Source: Clostridium_AD estertheticum_D (GTDB taxonomy: Bacteria > Bacillota > Clostridia > Clostridiales > Clostridiaceae). Taken from it: a stretch of DNA of 64,000 nt. Shown in pieces: positions 16,897 to 27,097 of this stretch (positions are counted from its first letter, which is position 1; each line of letters opens with the position of its first letter). The stretch covers positions 1-64,000 of the forward strand of contig NZ_JAHLDM010000019.1 of assembly GCF_018861295.1 (NCBI RefSeq). Reading direction: 5' to 3'. The notes under the pieces were generated by a model that saw nothing but the letters and a program-made list of their open reading frames with translations, made no database searches and was not told where the DNA came from. Made by a program: the position numbers and the translations under genes.

Positions 16897-18453
16897 TTAC
16901 TCCGGTTGATATTTAAATTTATCAAAATCAGCAAAGCAAGCATTCTTTTTTTCTAAATTATTGACTGCAAGTCCTATAAAATTTCCTGTATAACCTCCTG
17001 ATAAAAAGCTGATATCTTCCTTTGCTAAAAATTCTTTTGTTTCTTGGTCTTCCACACTAAACTGTGCATTAATTCCATTCACTTTAATATGCATCTCCAC
17101 TTTCTTACCACTTACAGGTACCTTAACTGGCAATATAGAAAAATCATCCTTTACTACTTTCATTACCTGAGCAATAATCCCCATTTCTTCGTCATAAGAA
17201 AGATATAAATAAATATAATTCATTGTATCTAAATATAATATCATCCCTGCTAATTGTAGGTGATTTGTAGGGGCAAAAGTAATTACCGTCTCTGCACTAA
17301 AATTAATATCACTCTGACGTATTGCAATGATATGTTGATCAAAAGTACTCTGAGGTGATTCAGCACCAGCTATACGTATTATTGATTTATCTGGAATTAT
17401 GTTAAGCCAGCTACTGTTTGGAAATATTCTCAAAGTACTCCATTCACTATTTAAATCTTTTTTGTCAAAATCATCATAGAATTTATTATCCTTTTTTTTA
17501 ATAACTCCATTAAAACCCTTTGGAAGTTCAACATCTGTAGCAGGTGAATGTCCACCTTGAATAAGTCTGAGCCACCCATCCTTTGTCCAAATAACCTTTT
17601 GCAATGCAGTCTCCCTTCCAAGAATAGGATATTTGCCCATTATAGGTCTAGTACACAAATGAGCTAAATACCACTCGTGTTCATCTGTTTCCACTAAGCT
17701 AGCATGTCCTGCACATTTAAGATATAAATTAAGGTTATCTCTAGAAGTTAACATAGGATTCTTAGGATCTAATTCATAAGGACCAGTAATACTCTTTGAT
17801 CTAGCTACTGTAACCATATGTCCCTCTCCAGTGCCCCCTTCAGCTGTTAATAAATAGTAATACTCTTTATGTTTATATATCTGCGGCGCTTCTGTTTTTT
17901 CATATTCTGTTCCATCAAAAATTTTATATATTTTCCCAATCAATTCTTTTTTTTCATAATCAAATTTTTGAATAATAATACCAGCAGATTTATTATGTGT
18001 AATTAAACGGTAATCCCATATTTCATTTGCTAACCACTTTTCACCATTTTCATCGTGAAATAAAGATGGATCAAATCCAGAACTGTTTAAATAAATCGGA
18101 TTGCTCCAAGGTCCTTTAATGTCTTTTGATGTAATTAAGTAATTATTCACATCTTTAAATGGAACTTTTGTACTTTTGACATCTGTATATACAAGATAGA
18201 AAGTATCCTCGCAGTAACTTATATGAGGTGCCCATATACTGCATCCTGTGGGATTACCTTGCAGGTTAACTAATTCCTCATTTATTAATACTGATGTACA
18301 ATAATTCCAATTCACTAAATCATTAGATTCGTAAACTCTTATCCCCGGTAGCCACTCAAACGTAGAAACAACAATATAATAAATTCCCTTTACTTTTAAT
18401 ATACAAGGATCTGGATTAAATCCCTCAAGAATTGGATTATGAATAGATTTCAT
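16897..18453 (-). CDS. Glycoside hydrolase family 43 beta-xylosidase / alpha-L-arabinofuranosidase
   Basis: 518 residues from ATG 18453 (AAAGGGGTAA ribosome site). The five-bladed propeller starts GFNPDPCILKVKGIYY (general-base Asp). GFDPSLFHDENG supplies the pKa-modulating Asp, and EKTEAPQIYK the acid Glu. A C-terminal jelly-roll (from ~325) completes the GH43 subfamily 11 layout of XynB-like enzymes. There is no signal peptide, so it acts in the cytoplasm on imported xylo-oligosaccharides. It is divergent from the ArsR-type regulator at 18685 and shares a 230-base intergenic region with it. Product of the same pentosan locus as the GH51 and GH127 genes. Confidence 0.92.
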   Translation of the reverse strand: MKSIHNPILEGFNPDPCILKVKGIYYIVVSTFEWLPGIRVYESNDLVNWNYCTSVLINEELVNLQGNPTGCSIWAPHISYCEDTFYLVYTDVKSTKVPFKDVNNYLITSKDIKGPWSNPIYLNSSGFDPSLFHDENGEKWLANEIWDYRLITHNKSAGIIIQKFDYEKKELIGKIYKIFDGTEYEKTEAPQIYKHKEYYYLLTAEGGTGEGHMVTVARSKSITGPYELDPKNPMLTSRDNLNLYLKCAGHASLVETDEHEWYLAHLCTRPIMGKYPILGRETALQKVIWTKDGWLRLIQGGHSPATDVELPKGFNGVIKKKDNKFYDDFDKKDLNSEWSTLRIFPNSSWLNIIPDKSIIRIAGAESPQSTFDQHIIAIRQSDINFSAETVITFAPTNHLQLAGMILYLDTMNYIYLYLSYDEEMGIIAQVMKVVKDDFSILPVKVPVSGKKVEMHIKVNGINAQFSVEDQETKEFLAKEDISFLSGGYTGNFIGLAVNNLEKKNACFADFDKFKYQPE

Positions 18454-18684
18454 AACTATTACCCCTTTTATTAAATATTCTTTTCTTTCAAACTCTAAAT
18501 TATTTATAAGTATTATACCATTAGATACCATTTATTCCATCCTATAATTTAAAATTGCTTATAAAACAAACCAAAGAATATAAATAGCTTAATATGAATA
18601 TTTGCTACTTTAATTTAATTACTTTACAATCCTAATTAACAAGTTCATAATTATGTTAATCATTAAATAGTGAAAGGAATAATT

Positions 18685-19587
18685 ATGAAAATCGATATAA
18701 GCGAAAAATGGCTTCCTGTCTACGAAGCGTTAGATAGTTCTGTACGAATTAAGATTATTAATCTTCTTTCCGAACTACCCTTAAATATAAAAGAAATTGC
18801 TAGCAAACTAGAACTTAGTAGTGCAATTATTACTATGCACATTAATAAATTAGAAAAAGCTGGAATCGTAAAAGGTGAACGTACCAAAAGTAAGGGTGGC
18901 GTCCAGAAAATATGCTCTTTAATTTTAGATGGTATAATAATAGATTTTCCGAGGAAAACCCAGAAGCGAGTAGAACATCATGAATATATCGTTCCGGTAG
19001 GTCAATATACTGATTTTGAAATCACACCAACATGTGGTCTTGCAACTACTGAAAAAATTATAGGTTATTTTGACGATACAAGATCTTTTTTAGATTCACA
19101 AAGAGTAGCTGCAAAGATTCTATGGTTCACTCAGGGTTTTGTTGAATATAAATTGCCTAATTATCTCTTAACAACGCAAAATCCTAGTGAACTTGAAATA
19201 TCTATGGAAATTGGCTCAGAAGCACCCGGTGCAAACAAAAATTGGCCATCTGATATCTCTTTTATAATGAACGGAATTAAAATTGGAGATTGGACTAGTC
19301 CTGGCGACTTCGCTGATGTAAAAGGAAAATATACTCCAAACTGGTGGAACAGTGATATAAATCAATACGGGATGCTAAAAATCATTAAAATAAATGAAAA
19401 AGGTTCTTTTATTGATGGAGAAAAAATTTCAGATGTTAAATTATCTGATATAAATATTAGGAGCAAACAATGGAAATTAAGATTAGAAGTGGCAGCAGAT
19501 GCTAAGCATATAGGCGGTCTAACGGTTTTTGGAAGTGGTTTTGGAAACTACGATCAAGATTTAATCTTTAGACTATATTATACATAG
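18685..19587 (+). CDS. ArsR-type winged-helix regulator with large C-terminal sensor domain
   Basis: 300 residues from ATG 18685 (GTGAAAGGAATAATT ribosome region). Residues 1-75 form an ArsR-like winged helix (VRIKIINLLSELPLNIKEIA, then SSAIITMHINKLEKAG). It lacks the metal-binding cysteines and histidines of metal sensors. Residues ~90-300 form a beta-rich domain with DISFIMNG and GKYTPNWWN that I do not recognise by name. The family is often located beside glycoside hydrolase genes, so a sugar ligand is plausible. It sits divergently from the GH43 gene and beside the GH51 operon, making it the likely local controller. Confidence 0.75.
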   Translation: MKIDISEKWLPVYEALDSSVRIKIINLLSELPLNIKEIASKLELSSAIITMHINKLEKAGIVKGERTKSKGGVQKICSLILDGIIIDFPRKTQKRVEHHEYIVPVGQYTDFEITPTCGLATTEKIIGYFDDTRSFLDSQRVAAKILWFTQGFVEYKLPNYLLTTQNPSELEISMEIGSEAPGANKNWPSDISFIMNGIKIGDWTSPGDFADVKGKYTPNWWNSDINQYGMLKIIKINEKGSFIDGEKISDVKLSDINIRSKQWKLRLEVAADAKHIGGLTVFGSGFGNYDQDLIFRLYYT

Positions 19588-19588
19588 T

Positions 19589-19622
19589 AAAATGGGAATG
19601 AAGTGAGACTTCATTCCCATTT
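19589..19622. terminator. Terminator shared by the regulator and the small zinc-ribbon gene
   Basis: Arms aatgggaatgaagt / acttcattcccatt with a 3-base loop and a T run after it. It overlaps the last codons of the convergent small gene ending at 19611. Confidence 0.85.
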
Positions 19623-19868
19623 TGATTTTTTAGGATAAGGACAATTAGATTCCATCAATTTCGCCTTTATTTGTACAATACAACCACACTGCAAGCAGGT
19701 TGTACCATATTCTAGATAATTGCAATTAAAGCAAATATGCAAACGTTTTTCATAAGTTTCCTGATCAATAAGCTTAAATTGATTGCCACTTACAATTATA
19801 TTTAACATGTCATCAATATCATTTTCAGAAACCATCACACTCGCAGAGCAAGCCTTACATTTTATCAT
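19611..19868 (-). CDS. Small cysteine-rich zinc-ribbon protein (DUF6171-like)
   Basis: 85 residues with four cysteine pairs: CKAC near the start, then CFNC, CLQCGC and a final NCPYPKKSKW. The last three pairs match the layout of small DUF6171-type proteins, which probably bind one or two zinc ions. The start is 4 bases after the GH51 stop, so it is co-transcribed as the last gene of the pentosan operon. The ribosome site is weak, suggesting translational coupling. Function unknown. Confidence 0.7.
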   Translation of the reverse strand: MIKCKACSASVMVSENDIDDMLNIIVSGNQFKLIDQETYEKRLHICFNCNYLEYGTTCLQCGCIVQIKAKLMESNCPYPKKSKWE

Positions 19869-19872
19869 CTTA

Positions 19873-21363
19873 TTACTCTACATTAAGTACAATAACTGAC
19901 ATTTTAGGCATAACTATTGAAAGTTTATTATTTTGAATTGTAACCGCTTTAAATTCTTTTGGAACAACTTTATTTGGATCTGTAAAACTGTTGTATGCAT
20001 TCATTTCATCAGATGCAAGTATAGTTCCCGATACTTTTGAATAGTCGAATCCTCTTAATTCACTAGTCACTTCAATTTCATCATTAGGACTTAAATTGCA
20101 TAAAGATATATGAGTGATTCCCTTGTCGTCAATTGAAGCTGACACATTTAGCTCAGGTAAAGATTTATCCCCATTAACATAATTTTCGCATTCAAATGAT
20201 GTAGACAAAAGCTCAGCATCTTGATGTACCTTGTACATTTTAAATATATGGTATGTTGGTGTTAATACTATTTTATCCCCCTGCGTTAATATCATAGCTT
20301 GTAGAACATTTACCATTTGAGCAATATTTGCCATCTGCACTCTATCGCAATGGTTATTAAATATATTAAGACCAACTCCTGCAACTAGAGCATCTCTTAA
20401 GGTGTTTTGTTGATAAAGGAAGCCAGGGTTTGTACCCGGTTCCACATTAAACCAAGTTCCCCATTCATCGACTATTAATCCTACACGTTTGTCTGGATCG
20501 TATTTATCCATAATAGTACTGTGTTTAATTATAAGTTCTTCCATATATAATATTTTTTCCATAGTTTTAAACCATAATGTCTCATCAAATACCGTTGCGA
20601 AACCTTTATCATCGAAACCGAAAGGCATTGTATAATAGTGGAGACTTAATCCATCCATAAGACTAGAAGATTCTCTCATCAATACTTCCGTCCAATTATA
20701 ATCAGAAGCATTAGGACCACCAGCTATTTTAAAAAGCTTATTTTCCTGATAATTTCTTGCGTAGGTAGAATATCTTCTGTATAAATCTGAATAATATTCT
20801 GGTCTCATATTTCCACCGCAGCCCCAATTTTCATTACCAACACCGAAGTATTTTAGTTTCCAAGGTTTTTCGTGCCCATTAGCCGCTCTAAGTTCTGCCA
20901 TTGGAGACACACCATCAAATGTCATATATTCTACCCATTCACTCATTTCTTGAACAGTGCCGCTTCCAACATTTCCACAAATATAAGGCTCTGTTTCAAG
21001 TTGCTCACATAGCTCAAAAAATTCATGTGTTCCAAAATTATTATTCTCAACTAGACCTCCCCAATGAGTATTAATCATTTTAGGACGACTCTCAGGTTTA
21101 CCTATGCCATTCTTCCAGTGATACTCATCAGCAAAACATCCACCTGGCCATCTTAATACTGGAATTTTAAGTTCTTTTAAAGCCTGTACTACATCATTAC
21201 GAATTCCATTTGTATTTTGAATAGGCGAGTCTTTTCCAACCCAAAGTCCCTCATATATGCATCTGCCTAGGTGCTCTGAGAACTGACCATAAATGTTCTT
21301 GTTAATTTTACCCTTCTTAACATCAGCATTAATAATGATTTTAGCCTTTTTTAAATTAGCCAT
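19873..21363 (-). CDS. Intracellular alpha-L-arabinofuranosidase, GH51
   Basis: 496 residues, the usual GH51 length. Motifs in order: IYGQFSEHLGRCIYEG, RWPGGCFADEYHW, GVGNENWGCGG (acid/base Glu) and IVDEWGTWF (nucleophile Glu). No signal peptide. GH51 enzymes release terminal arabinofuranose from arabinan and arabinoxylan oligosaccharides. An AGGAGGGTG ribosome site precedes the ATG. Together with the GPH symporter and GH127 gene upstream on the same strand it forms an arabino-oligosaccharide uptake and degradation cluster. Confidence 0.95.
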   Translation of the reverse strand: MANLKKAKIIINADVKKGKINKNIYGQFSEHLGRCIYEGLWVGKDSPIQNTNGIRNDVVQALKELKIPVLRWPGGCFADEYHWKNGIGKPESRPKMINTHWGGLVENNNFGTHEFFELCEQLETEPYICGNVGSGTVQEMSEWVEYMTFDGVSPMAELRAANGHEKPWKLKYFGVGNENWGCGGNMRPEYYSDLYRRYSTYARNYQENKLFKIAGGPNASDYNWTEVLMRESSSLMDGLSLHYYTMPFGFDDKGFATVFDETLWFKTMEKILYMEELIIKHSTIMDKYDPDKRVGLIVDEWGTWFNVEPGTNPGFLYQQNTLRDALVAGVGLNIFNNHCDRVQMANIAQMVNVLQAMILTQGDKIVLTPTYHIFKMYKVHQDAELLSTSFECENYVNGDKSLPELNVSASIDDKGITHISLCNLSPNDEIEVTSELRGFDYSKVSGTILASDEMNAYNSFTDPNKVVPKEFKAVTIQNNKLSIVMPKMSVIVLNVE

Positions 21364-21561
21364 TATTACACCCTCCTTTAGTAATTAATAAAATTATTAA
21401 TATATTAATATTAGTATTAATTGTATTATAAGTTTTTTGGTATAGAAGGTCAATAATAAAATACATATAAGTAAAATTATATTTTTATTATGTTGGATGA
21501 TTTTATTTGTATATATTAGTAACCTTTAATTAAATAACAATTCAATATTTACTCAATAATC

Positions 21562-22938
21562 CTAAACGTGTAGCATTCTTCCTTTCTCCAACTCTTTACT
21601 AATTTGAGCCTCACCTTTTTCATATTTTCCGTAAAATATCATAGGTATAGTAGCTAGGACAAATAGCATGGCAGGAACCCATATAAAACTAAACTGAATT
21701 CCAAATAAAGAAGAGGTTGATTGAACTTTATTCGCTACATATCCAAAAGAAGACATGATTTGTGCTGGGATAAATCCGCCGATACCACTACCAGCCTTAA
21801 TACAAAATGCACTACCTATTGAGGACAAGAAACCACTAGCTCTTATTCCTGTTTTCCATTCTCCAAAATCTACAGTATCTGCAAGCATTGCGAAAGGCAT
21901 AGAGCACGCTACTCCAGATCCTATAGAACCGATTACATAGAATCTAATAACAGCACTTACGTTATGGGATGCAACCATCAGTAATATATTAGAAATAGCG
22001 GCTACTAAAAGAGCACCAATCATTACAGATCTTTTGTTTGATAGCTTAACCATAAAAGGTATAAGTATCATACCTGCAACTGTTAATACGGACAAAGACC
22101 CAACTATAGAAACTAAGTATTTCATATGTAGATTATACTCAAAATAATATATTAATGAGGATGATCTTACATTATTACCAACCCAGAAAATTAAATTAGC
22201 AGTAACTAGTAGAATCCAAGGCCAGTTCCCTTTTGCAGCACTTATACTCTTTTTAATAGGAATTGATTTTAATTCACTGACATGATTTTCTCTTAAGTTA
22301 ACAAAAGCTGTTAAAAACATTATTATAGCGACAATACCAAAGATTCCAAGGGTTAATGAAAATCCTTTTTTGTCATTGCCAGCGCCTAAAATTGCTACTA
22401 ATGGTAAAACAAGATTAGTAAAAAGAACGCCTATATTTCCTCCAACCATTCTATACGAATTTAAAACCACTCTTTCTTCTGAGCTTCTAGATAAATTAGG
22501 CAATATAGCCGTTATTGGAGCACTAATACCTGTATAACAAACACCTGCAAGAATATATGTTACTACTGCATATACTATCTTCCATGTACCAGCTAAATTA
22601 GGTGTAGTAAAAGTAAGCCAAGTAAAAAATGCAAAAGGAACGCATAACCATAGGAAATATGGTCTACTCTGTCCCCACTTTGTGTGTGTATGATCTATTA
22701 AAAATCCCCATATAGGAGCATCAACAGCATCAACTAATCTAGTTGCTAAAAGTAATGTCCCTGCAACAGCAATACTTAATCCAAAAACATCTGTAAAGAA
22801 ATATAATAAGTAAGTACTTATTACTACATATAACAAGTTACCTCCGCAATCAGTTAGTGCGTAACTAATCCTTTGATAAAAAGGTAATGTATTAGTTTTT
22901 TTAGATAATGGTTTACTTTTTTCAATATTAACATTCAT
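21562..22938 (-). CDS. GPH-family (glycoside-pentoside-hexuronide):cation symporter
   Basis: 458 residues, 12 transmembrane segments. The N-terminal domain reads ISYALTDCGGNLLYVVISTY and RLVDAVDAPIWGFLIDHT, characteristic of MelB/XynP-like GPH transporters, including the conserved Asp-rich cation site region. It couples sugar import to Na+ or H+. Flanked by GH127 upstream and GH51 downstream on the same strand, with gaps of 78 and 198 bases, so its cargo is probably arabinose- or xylose-containing disaccharides and oligosaccharides. The ribosome site is GGGGGGACCATT before the ATG. Confidence 0.92.
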   Translation of the reverse strand: MNVNIEKSKPLSKKTNTLPFYQRISYALTDCGGNLLYVVISTYLLYFFTDVFGLSIAVAGTLLLATRLVDAVDAPIWGFLIDHTHTKWGQSRPYFLWLCVPFAFFTWLTFTTPNLAGTWKIVYAVVTYILAGVCYTGISAPITAILPNLSRSSEERVVLNSYRMVGGNIGVLFTNLVLPLVAILGAGNDKKGFSLTLGIFGIVAIIMFLTAFVNLRENHVSELKSIPIKKSISAAKGNWPWILLVTANLIFWVGNNVRSSSLIYYFEYNLHMKYLVSIVGSLSVLTVAGMILIPFMVKLSNKRSVMIGALLVAAISNILLMVASHNVSAVIRFYVIGSIGSGVACSMPFAMLADTVDFGEWKTGIRASGFLSSIGSAFCIKAGSGIGGFIPAQIMSSFGYVANKVQSTSSLFGIQFSFIWVPAMLFVLATIPMIFYGKYEKGEAQISKELEKGRMLHV

Positions 22939-23016
22939 AATGGTCCCCCCATTGCAATAGCCGTCATTATGATGGCAACTATTACATTTTATAATAGTTA
23001 TATAATTATTAAAAAT

Positions 23017-24999
23017 CTATAAATCCTTATTTATAAATACCCTCATTTCACCTACAGATCGGTTAGCCCAACTATAATATGGAACAAATGTAATTTCACA
23101 CTCTTCATATACCTGACTTTTTTTATCACTTCTATATAGTTGTCCCTCCCAACTATCATCTATAATTAGTTTTTTAGCCTTAGTTTTAATTTTACCAACG
23201 CCAGAAAGCAGCTTAGAATCAAATTCATATTCATAACTAGCAGACTTATCTAATCTAATTAAATGTAGATTTTTACCGTTGTCTATTTCTTCTAAGCAGT
23301 ATATAAAAGGTCCTCTTTGAATTGCAACTTTCCCTAAATCATCTTTAATATTTGGATTTGCTACTATTTCTTGAATTTCCATCTCGAGTTTGATTTCTAT
23401 TGTATCAAATGTATTCCAATTTCTTAAGATGGAGATATAACCATTTATAATTTTATATTCCACTTTTTCATAGTTAACTTTAACAGAATACGAATAACAC
23501 CAATCAGGTATTCTAAAGGCCATACTGAAATTACTGGATTTCTCAATATTTAAAGAAAACTTAATATCGCCAGCCCACGGGTAGTTTGTCTCTTGTTTAA
23601 TAGAAACTTTATTATTATTTATTAAGATATCAACTTCATTAGACATATATAAATGTGTATATATTGTGTTATTAAGGGTGGTATAAATGTACTTACCTAA
23701 AGAAGTCAATGTTCTTGCAAGGTTAGGAGGACAACATGCACATCCAAACCATTCTGATCTAGTTACCTTTACATGACTTTTGCCTGGATCATTTTTACTA
23801 GCTACTGGATCAACTTCTAAGGGATTTACATAAAAGAAATGTTTTCCATCAAGTGCCATTCCACTAATAGTAGAATTATATAAACTTCTCTCCATAACAT
23901 TTCCATATAAACTTAGCTGTTCGTTTTTAAGCATATTAAAAGCAAAGAATATTATTCCCACCGATGCACAAGTTTCACAATACATTGTGTCATTAGGCAA
24001 ATCATAGTCAAAAGTTAAGGCTTCCCCTATTACAGTCGAACCAATACCTCCTGTTATATACATTCGTTTACTAGTAATATTGTTCCATAATTTTGTGCAC
24101 GCTTCTAGCATTTCTTTATCATTCGTTAAATAAGCTATATCTGCCATAGCTGTGCACATATACATAAGTCTAACCGAATGTCCTTCAGCAGTTTCTTGCT
24201 TAAGAATTGGTTGATGCACTTGAAAATATTTCTGAGGTAATTTTTCCATTCCTGGAAGTATAAAAGTTTTATTATTATCATCTTTTAATTGATCTTTAAG
24301 AAAATTACTATCTTTACCCCTTTCATATAAAAAGTATTTACTTAATTCCAAGTATTTTTTATCTTTAGTTACTGAGTATAGTTTTGCTAAACCAATTTCT
24401 ACTTCTTCATGACCGTCATATCCATGAATCTTGCCTTCTTCTGGGCCAAAATATTCATTAATACAATCAGCTAAATTACAAGCGATATCTATTATCTTTC
24501 TTTTTCCTGTAACACTATAATAAGCAGCTGCCGCTTCCATAAAATGACCTGCGCAATATAATTCGTGACTTTCTAATAGACGCTTAAACTTTCTTTCCTT
24601 AGCATCAATAGTAAAGTAAGTATCTAAATATCCATCCTTTTGTTGAGCGAGTCCTATCAAGTCTATAACGCCATCAGCTATGTTTTCAAGTTCAGAGTTA
24701 CTATCATTAATCAAAGAATATGAAACAGCCTCTAGCCATTTATAAACATCACTATCTTGAAAAACATAGCCATAATGATGACCACTTTTTAGTCCCGCTG
24801 CAATTTTAAAATTTTCAATTGCATGACTTTTTTCAATTGGAATATTCTCATCATCTCGCTCAGCATCAATTTTTATATTAGCCTCATCATTAAGCACATT
24901 CCATTGATATGGAATCATTTCATCTTTAACCAATCTTATATACTTAGACCAAAAATCATCTGTAATAATAATATCTTTTATGTTTATCTCATTTTGCAT
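23017..24999 (-). CDS. Beta-L-arabinofuranosidase, GH127 (DUF1680)
   Basis: 660 residues, close to the GH127 standard (~650). Features: ESHELYCAGHFMEAA, an (alpha/alpha)6 barrel motif; a YCETCASVG segment with the catalytic-acid Glu; and the Zn-coordinating cluster WFGCACCPPNLART, where one cysteine is the nucleophile. GH127 removes beta-1,2-linked arabinofuranose from arabino-oligosaccharides such as those of extensins. No signal peptide, so cytoplasmic. First gene of the operon, divergent from the AraC-type regulator, with AGGAGGAG before the ATG. Confidence 0.95.
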   Translation of the reverse strand: MQNEINIKDIIITDDFWSKYIRLVKDEMIPYQWNVLNDEANIKIDAERDDENIPIEKSHAIENFKIAAGLKSGHHYGYVFQDSDVYKWLEAVSYSLINDSNSELENIADGVIDLIGLAQQKDGYLDTYFTIDAKERKFKRLLESHELYCAGHFMEAAAAYYSVTGKRKIIDIACNLADCINEYFGPEEGKIHGYDGHEEVEIGLAKLYSVTKDKKYLELSKYFLYERGKDSNFLKDQLKDDNNKTFILPGMEKLPQKYFQVHQPILKQETAEGHSVRLMYMCTAMADIAYLTNDKEMLEACTKLWNNITSKRMYITGGIGSTVIGEALTFDYDLPNDTMYCETCASVGIIFFAFNMLKNEQLSLYGNVMERSLYNSTISGMALDGKHFFYVNPLEVDPVASKNDPGKSHVKVTRSEWFGCACCPPNLARTLTSLGKYIYTTLNNTIYTHLYMSNEVDILINNNKVSIKQETNYPWAGDIKFSLNIEKSSNFSMAFRIPDWCYSYSVKVNYEKVEYKIINGYISILRNWNTFDTIEIKLEMEIQEIVANPNIKDDLGKVAIQRGPFIYCLEEIDNGKNLHLIRLDKSASYEYEFDSKLLSGVGKIKTKAKKLIIDDSWEGQLYRSDKKSQVYEECEITFVPYYSWANRSVGEMRVFINKDL

Positions 25000-25198
25000 T
25001 TATTAAACTCCTCCTATATCAATATTTAAGGTATGGTAAATACGACAATCAGTGTTTTTTCTTAGCACCAATTGACATAAGCTTTTTATGGAAGTATAAT
25101 GTTGATTGTTCTTATATGATTGATTTATACGCTAATTATAAATCGATTACATTTATCTAACAACTAATAAAATCGTACTTTTGGTGGTGAAATCAGAT

Positions 25199-26137
25199 AT
25201 GCTCTATTTTAAGACAAATGTAAGTGTACCTCTCTCTTATTACAAATCTGGTCAATTTATATGTGAGAAAAATTGGCAGCATAAATCTTTTATTCTAGAA
25301 AATGACTATGAAATTATCATTGGAATTAAAGGAACCATTTATATTAAACAAAATGAGGATAAGTATGAAGTAAATCCAGGTGATGTTTTATTTTTACTCC
25401 CAGGTATGTTACATTCCGGATATGCACCCTCAGATGAGGGTAGTAGTTTTTACTGGCTTCATTTTTTATGTACTTCAAATGAGATAATATTAACTAAATC
25501 TGAGATATATCAAGAAATTATTTCAATATTAAATACGGAAAGTTTGCATGAAGATATTTTATTGCCAACTTTTTTATCATTAATTGACACTGGAAAAGTG
25601 TTCATTTATATAAAACAAATTTTACACATAGCTAATTCACTGTATTATACACATTTATCAACTGATTATTTAGTATCTGAACTTGCCATAGAATTAACTC
25701 AACAATTTATAAACTCATTTAGTTTGTCATTAACAAAAGAAAATTCAGTAAATAAAAGATTTTTTCAAATATTAGAATGGATAAGAGTAAATGTTACTAA
25801 AGACATATCTGTACAAATGGTAGCTAAGAAGTCTAATTTTAGTGCCGATCATCTAACGAGATTATTCAAAAAACATATTGGAATGAGTACTCTTCAATAT
25901 ATAAATAGTATTAAGATAAATAAAGCAAAAGAACTATTATTGAACTCTGAAAAAAGCATTAAAGAAATCTCTTATACTTTATGTTTTAAAGATGATAAAT
26001 ATTTCATGAAATTATTTAAGAAATATGAAGGAATAACTCCAACTCAATATAGAGATGCATACCCTAAAACTTATATTAACACAGATTCATCTGATCCACT
26101 CATTCCTTTGCCTAGTTATTTATCACATAAGAATTAA
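25199..26137 (+). CDS. AraC-family transcriptional regulator with cupin sensor
   Basis: 312 residues from ATG 25199 (GGTGGTGA eight bases before). The N-terminal cupin domain (AraC_binding) includes YEVNPGDVLFLLPGMLHSG (about 60-85). The C-terminal double helix-turn-helix spans 205-305 with FSADHLTRLFKKHIGMST and the signature FKDDKYFMKLFKKYEGITP. Divergent from GH127 across a 200-base shared promoter region. It probably activates the GH127-symporter-GH51 operon in response to a pentose or oligosaccharide. Confidence 0.9.
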   Translation: MLYFKTNVSVPLSYYKSGQFICEKNWQHKSFILENDYEIIIGIKGTIYIKQNEDKYEVNPGDVLFLLPGMLHSGYAPSDEGSSFYWLHFLCTSNEIILTKSEIYQEIISILNTESLHEDILLPTFLSLIDTGKVFIYIKQILHIANSLYYTHLSTDYLVSELAIELTQQFINSFSLSLTKENSVNKRFFQILEWIRVNVTKDISVQMVAKKSNFSADHLTRLFKKHIGMSTLQYINSIKINKAKELLLNSEKSIKEISYTLCFKDDKYFMKLFKKYEGITPTQYRDAYPKTYINTDSSDPLIPLPSYLSHKN

Positions 26138-26210
26138 AACAACTGACTTATGACTCTACTATACAATCAAGTAACCGTCTATATTTCACCCTCTTCGCAA
26201 GCAGTTGCAA

Positions 26211-26265
26211 TATAAAATAGCCTATAAAATAGACACTTTAAAGTCTACCTATAGGCTATTTTATA
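26211..26265. terminator. Long hairpin terminator after the AraC-type regulator
   Basis: Perfect 15-base outer arms tataaaatagcctat / ataggctattttata with an inner agac/gtct stem, flanked by A/T runs. It lies 74 bases after the stop. The remaining stretch to 26427 holds no gene I can see. Confidence 0.8.
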
Positions 26266-26426
26266 TTATTAGATTTATACTCATATTTAATTAAAGGGGG
26301 ACTCTAATTAAAAAATAAATCACTTGCTAATTACCATACCTTTATAATAACAATTAATTGTAGGATTAGTATCAAATCTTTATGTGAAAAATATGTGACT
26401 CTCTCTAACTTATGTTAAGTTAAATG

Positions 26427-26786
26427 TTAAACTTTGAATTTAAGTAGTTCCCCATAAGATTCTGCGAAAATAGTATTATTAAATTCATTATTTACAATAC
26501 CTGCACGCACACCCTGCATAGTAGCAATAATATCTTTGGGCATAATATTATATCGTTTTTTAAATGGAGTACTAGCTATTAATGAGATGGCTTGTTTCCT
26601 ACTCTCACTTAATTCTTTTGAAATTTTTTTTAATTTTCTTGAATCAACAACTATATTATAGTCAATAGGACTTATATCTTTTATATTTTTTTTCAATTCC
26701 TCTATATAAGATATACCTTCTTCTTTTGTCATAACTCCACTCATAGTTATTATCAGTAAATTTGTTTTAAGTTCCATTGTATACAT
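26427..26786 (-). CDS. Hypothetical STAS-like protein
   Basis: 119 residues from ATG 26786, preceded by GGGAGGG six bases upstream; the longer reading starts inside that ribosome site. Alternating beta strands and helices (LLIITMSGVMTKEEG, then YNIVVDSRKLKKIS) resemble SpoIIAA/STAS-like folds that sit in the cytoplasm and bind partner proteins. No phosphorylatable Ser motif of anti-sigma antagonists is evident. No neighbour gives a pathway. A simple gene with unknown role. Confidence 0.6.
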   Translation of the reverse strand: MYTMELKTNLLIITMSGVMTKEEGISYIEELKKNIKDISPIDYNIVVDSRKLKKISKELSESRKQAISLIASTPFKKRYNIMPKDIIATMQGVRAGIVNNEFNNTIFAESYGELLKFKV

Positions 26787-27025
26787 ATTAAACCCTCCCA
26801 TATCTTTGCTTATTTATTGAGTTCCTATATTTTAAATTATAATCAATAACTGTATTACAAATATCTTATATTTATGTAAAGTTTATGTGTATAAATATCT
26901 TCTGCAATTGAAATAATTAAAGATTAAGTATGGATTTCTCCATAATGATCCAAATAAGGAACTCAGAAACTATTAAAATTTCATTTAAATTTTTATTTTT
27001 TGAAATCAAATGAATTATAACATTA

Positions 27026-27092
27026 GGAAAAGTATATATTATGAAAATTTCATTTGAACGAGCTTTAGCAATTGTAGTAATATATACTGCCC
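27026..27092. repeat. Short deletion derivative of the long palindromic repeat family
   Basis: aaaagtatatatta and catttgaacgagctttagcaat match the left arm of the copy at 29232. They are followed directly by the opposite end gtagtaatatatact, so the centre seems to be deleted. Confidence 0.6.
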
Positions 27093-27097
27093 CTTTG

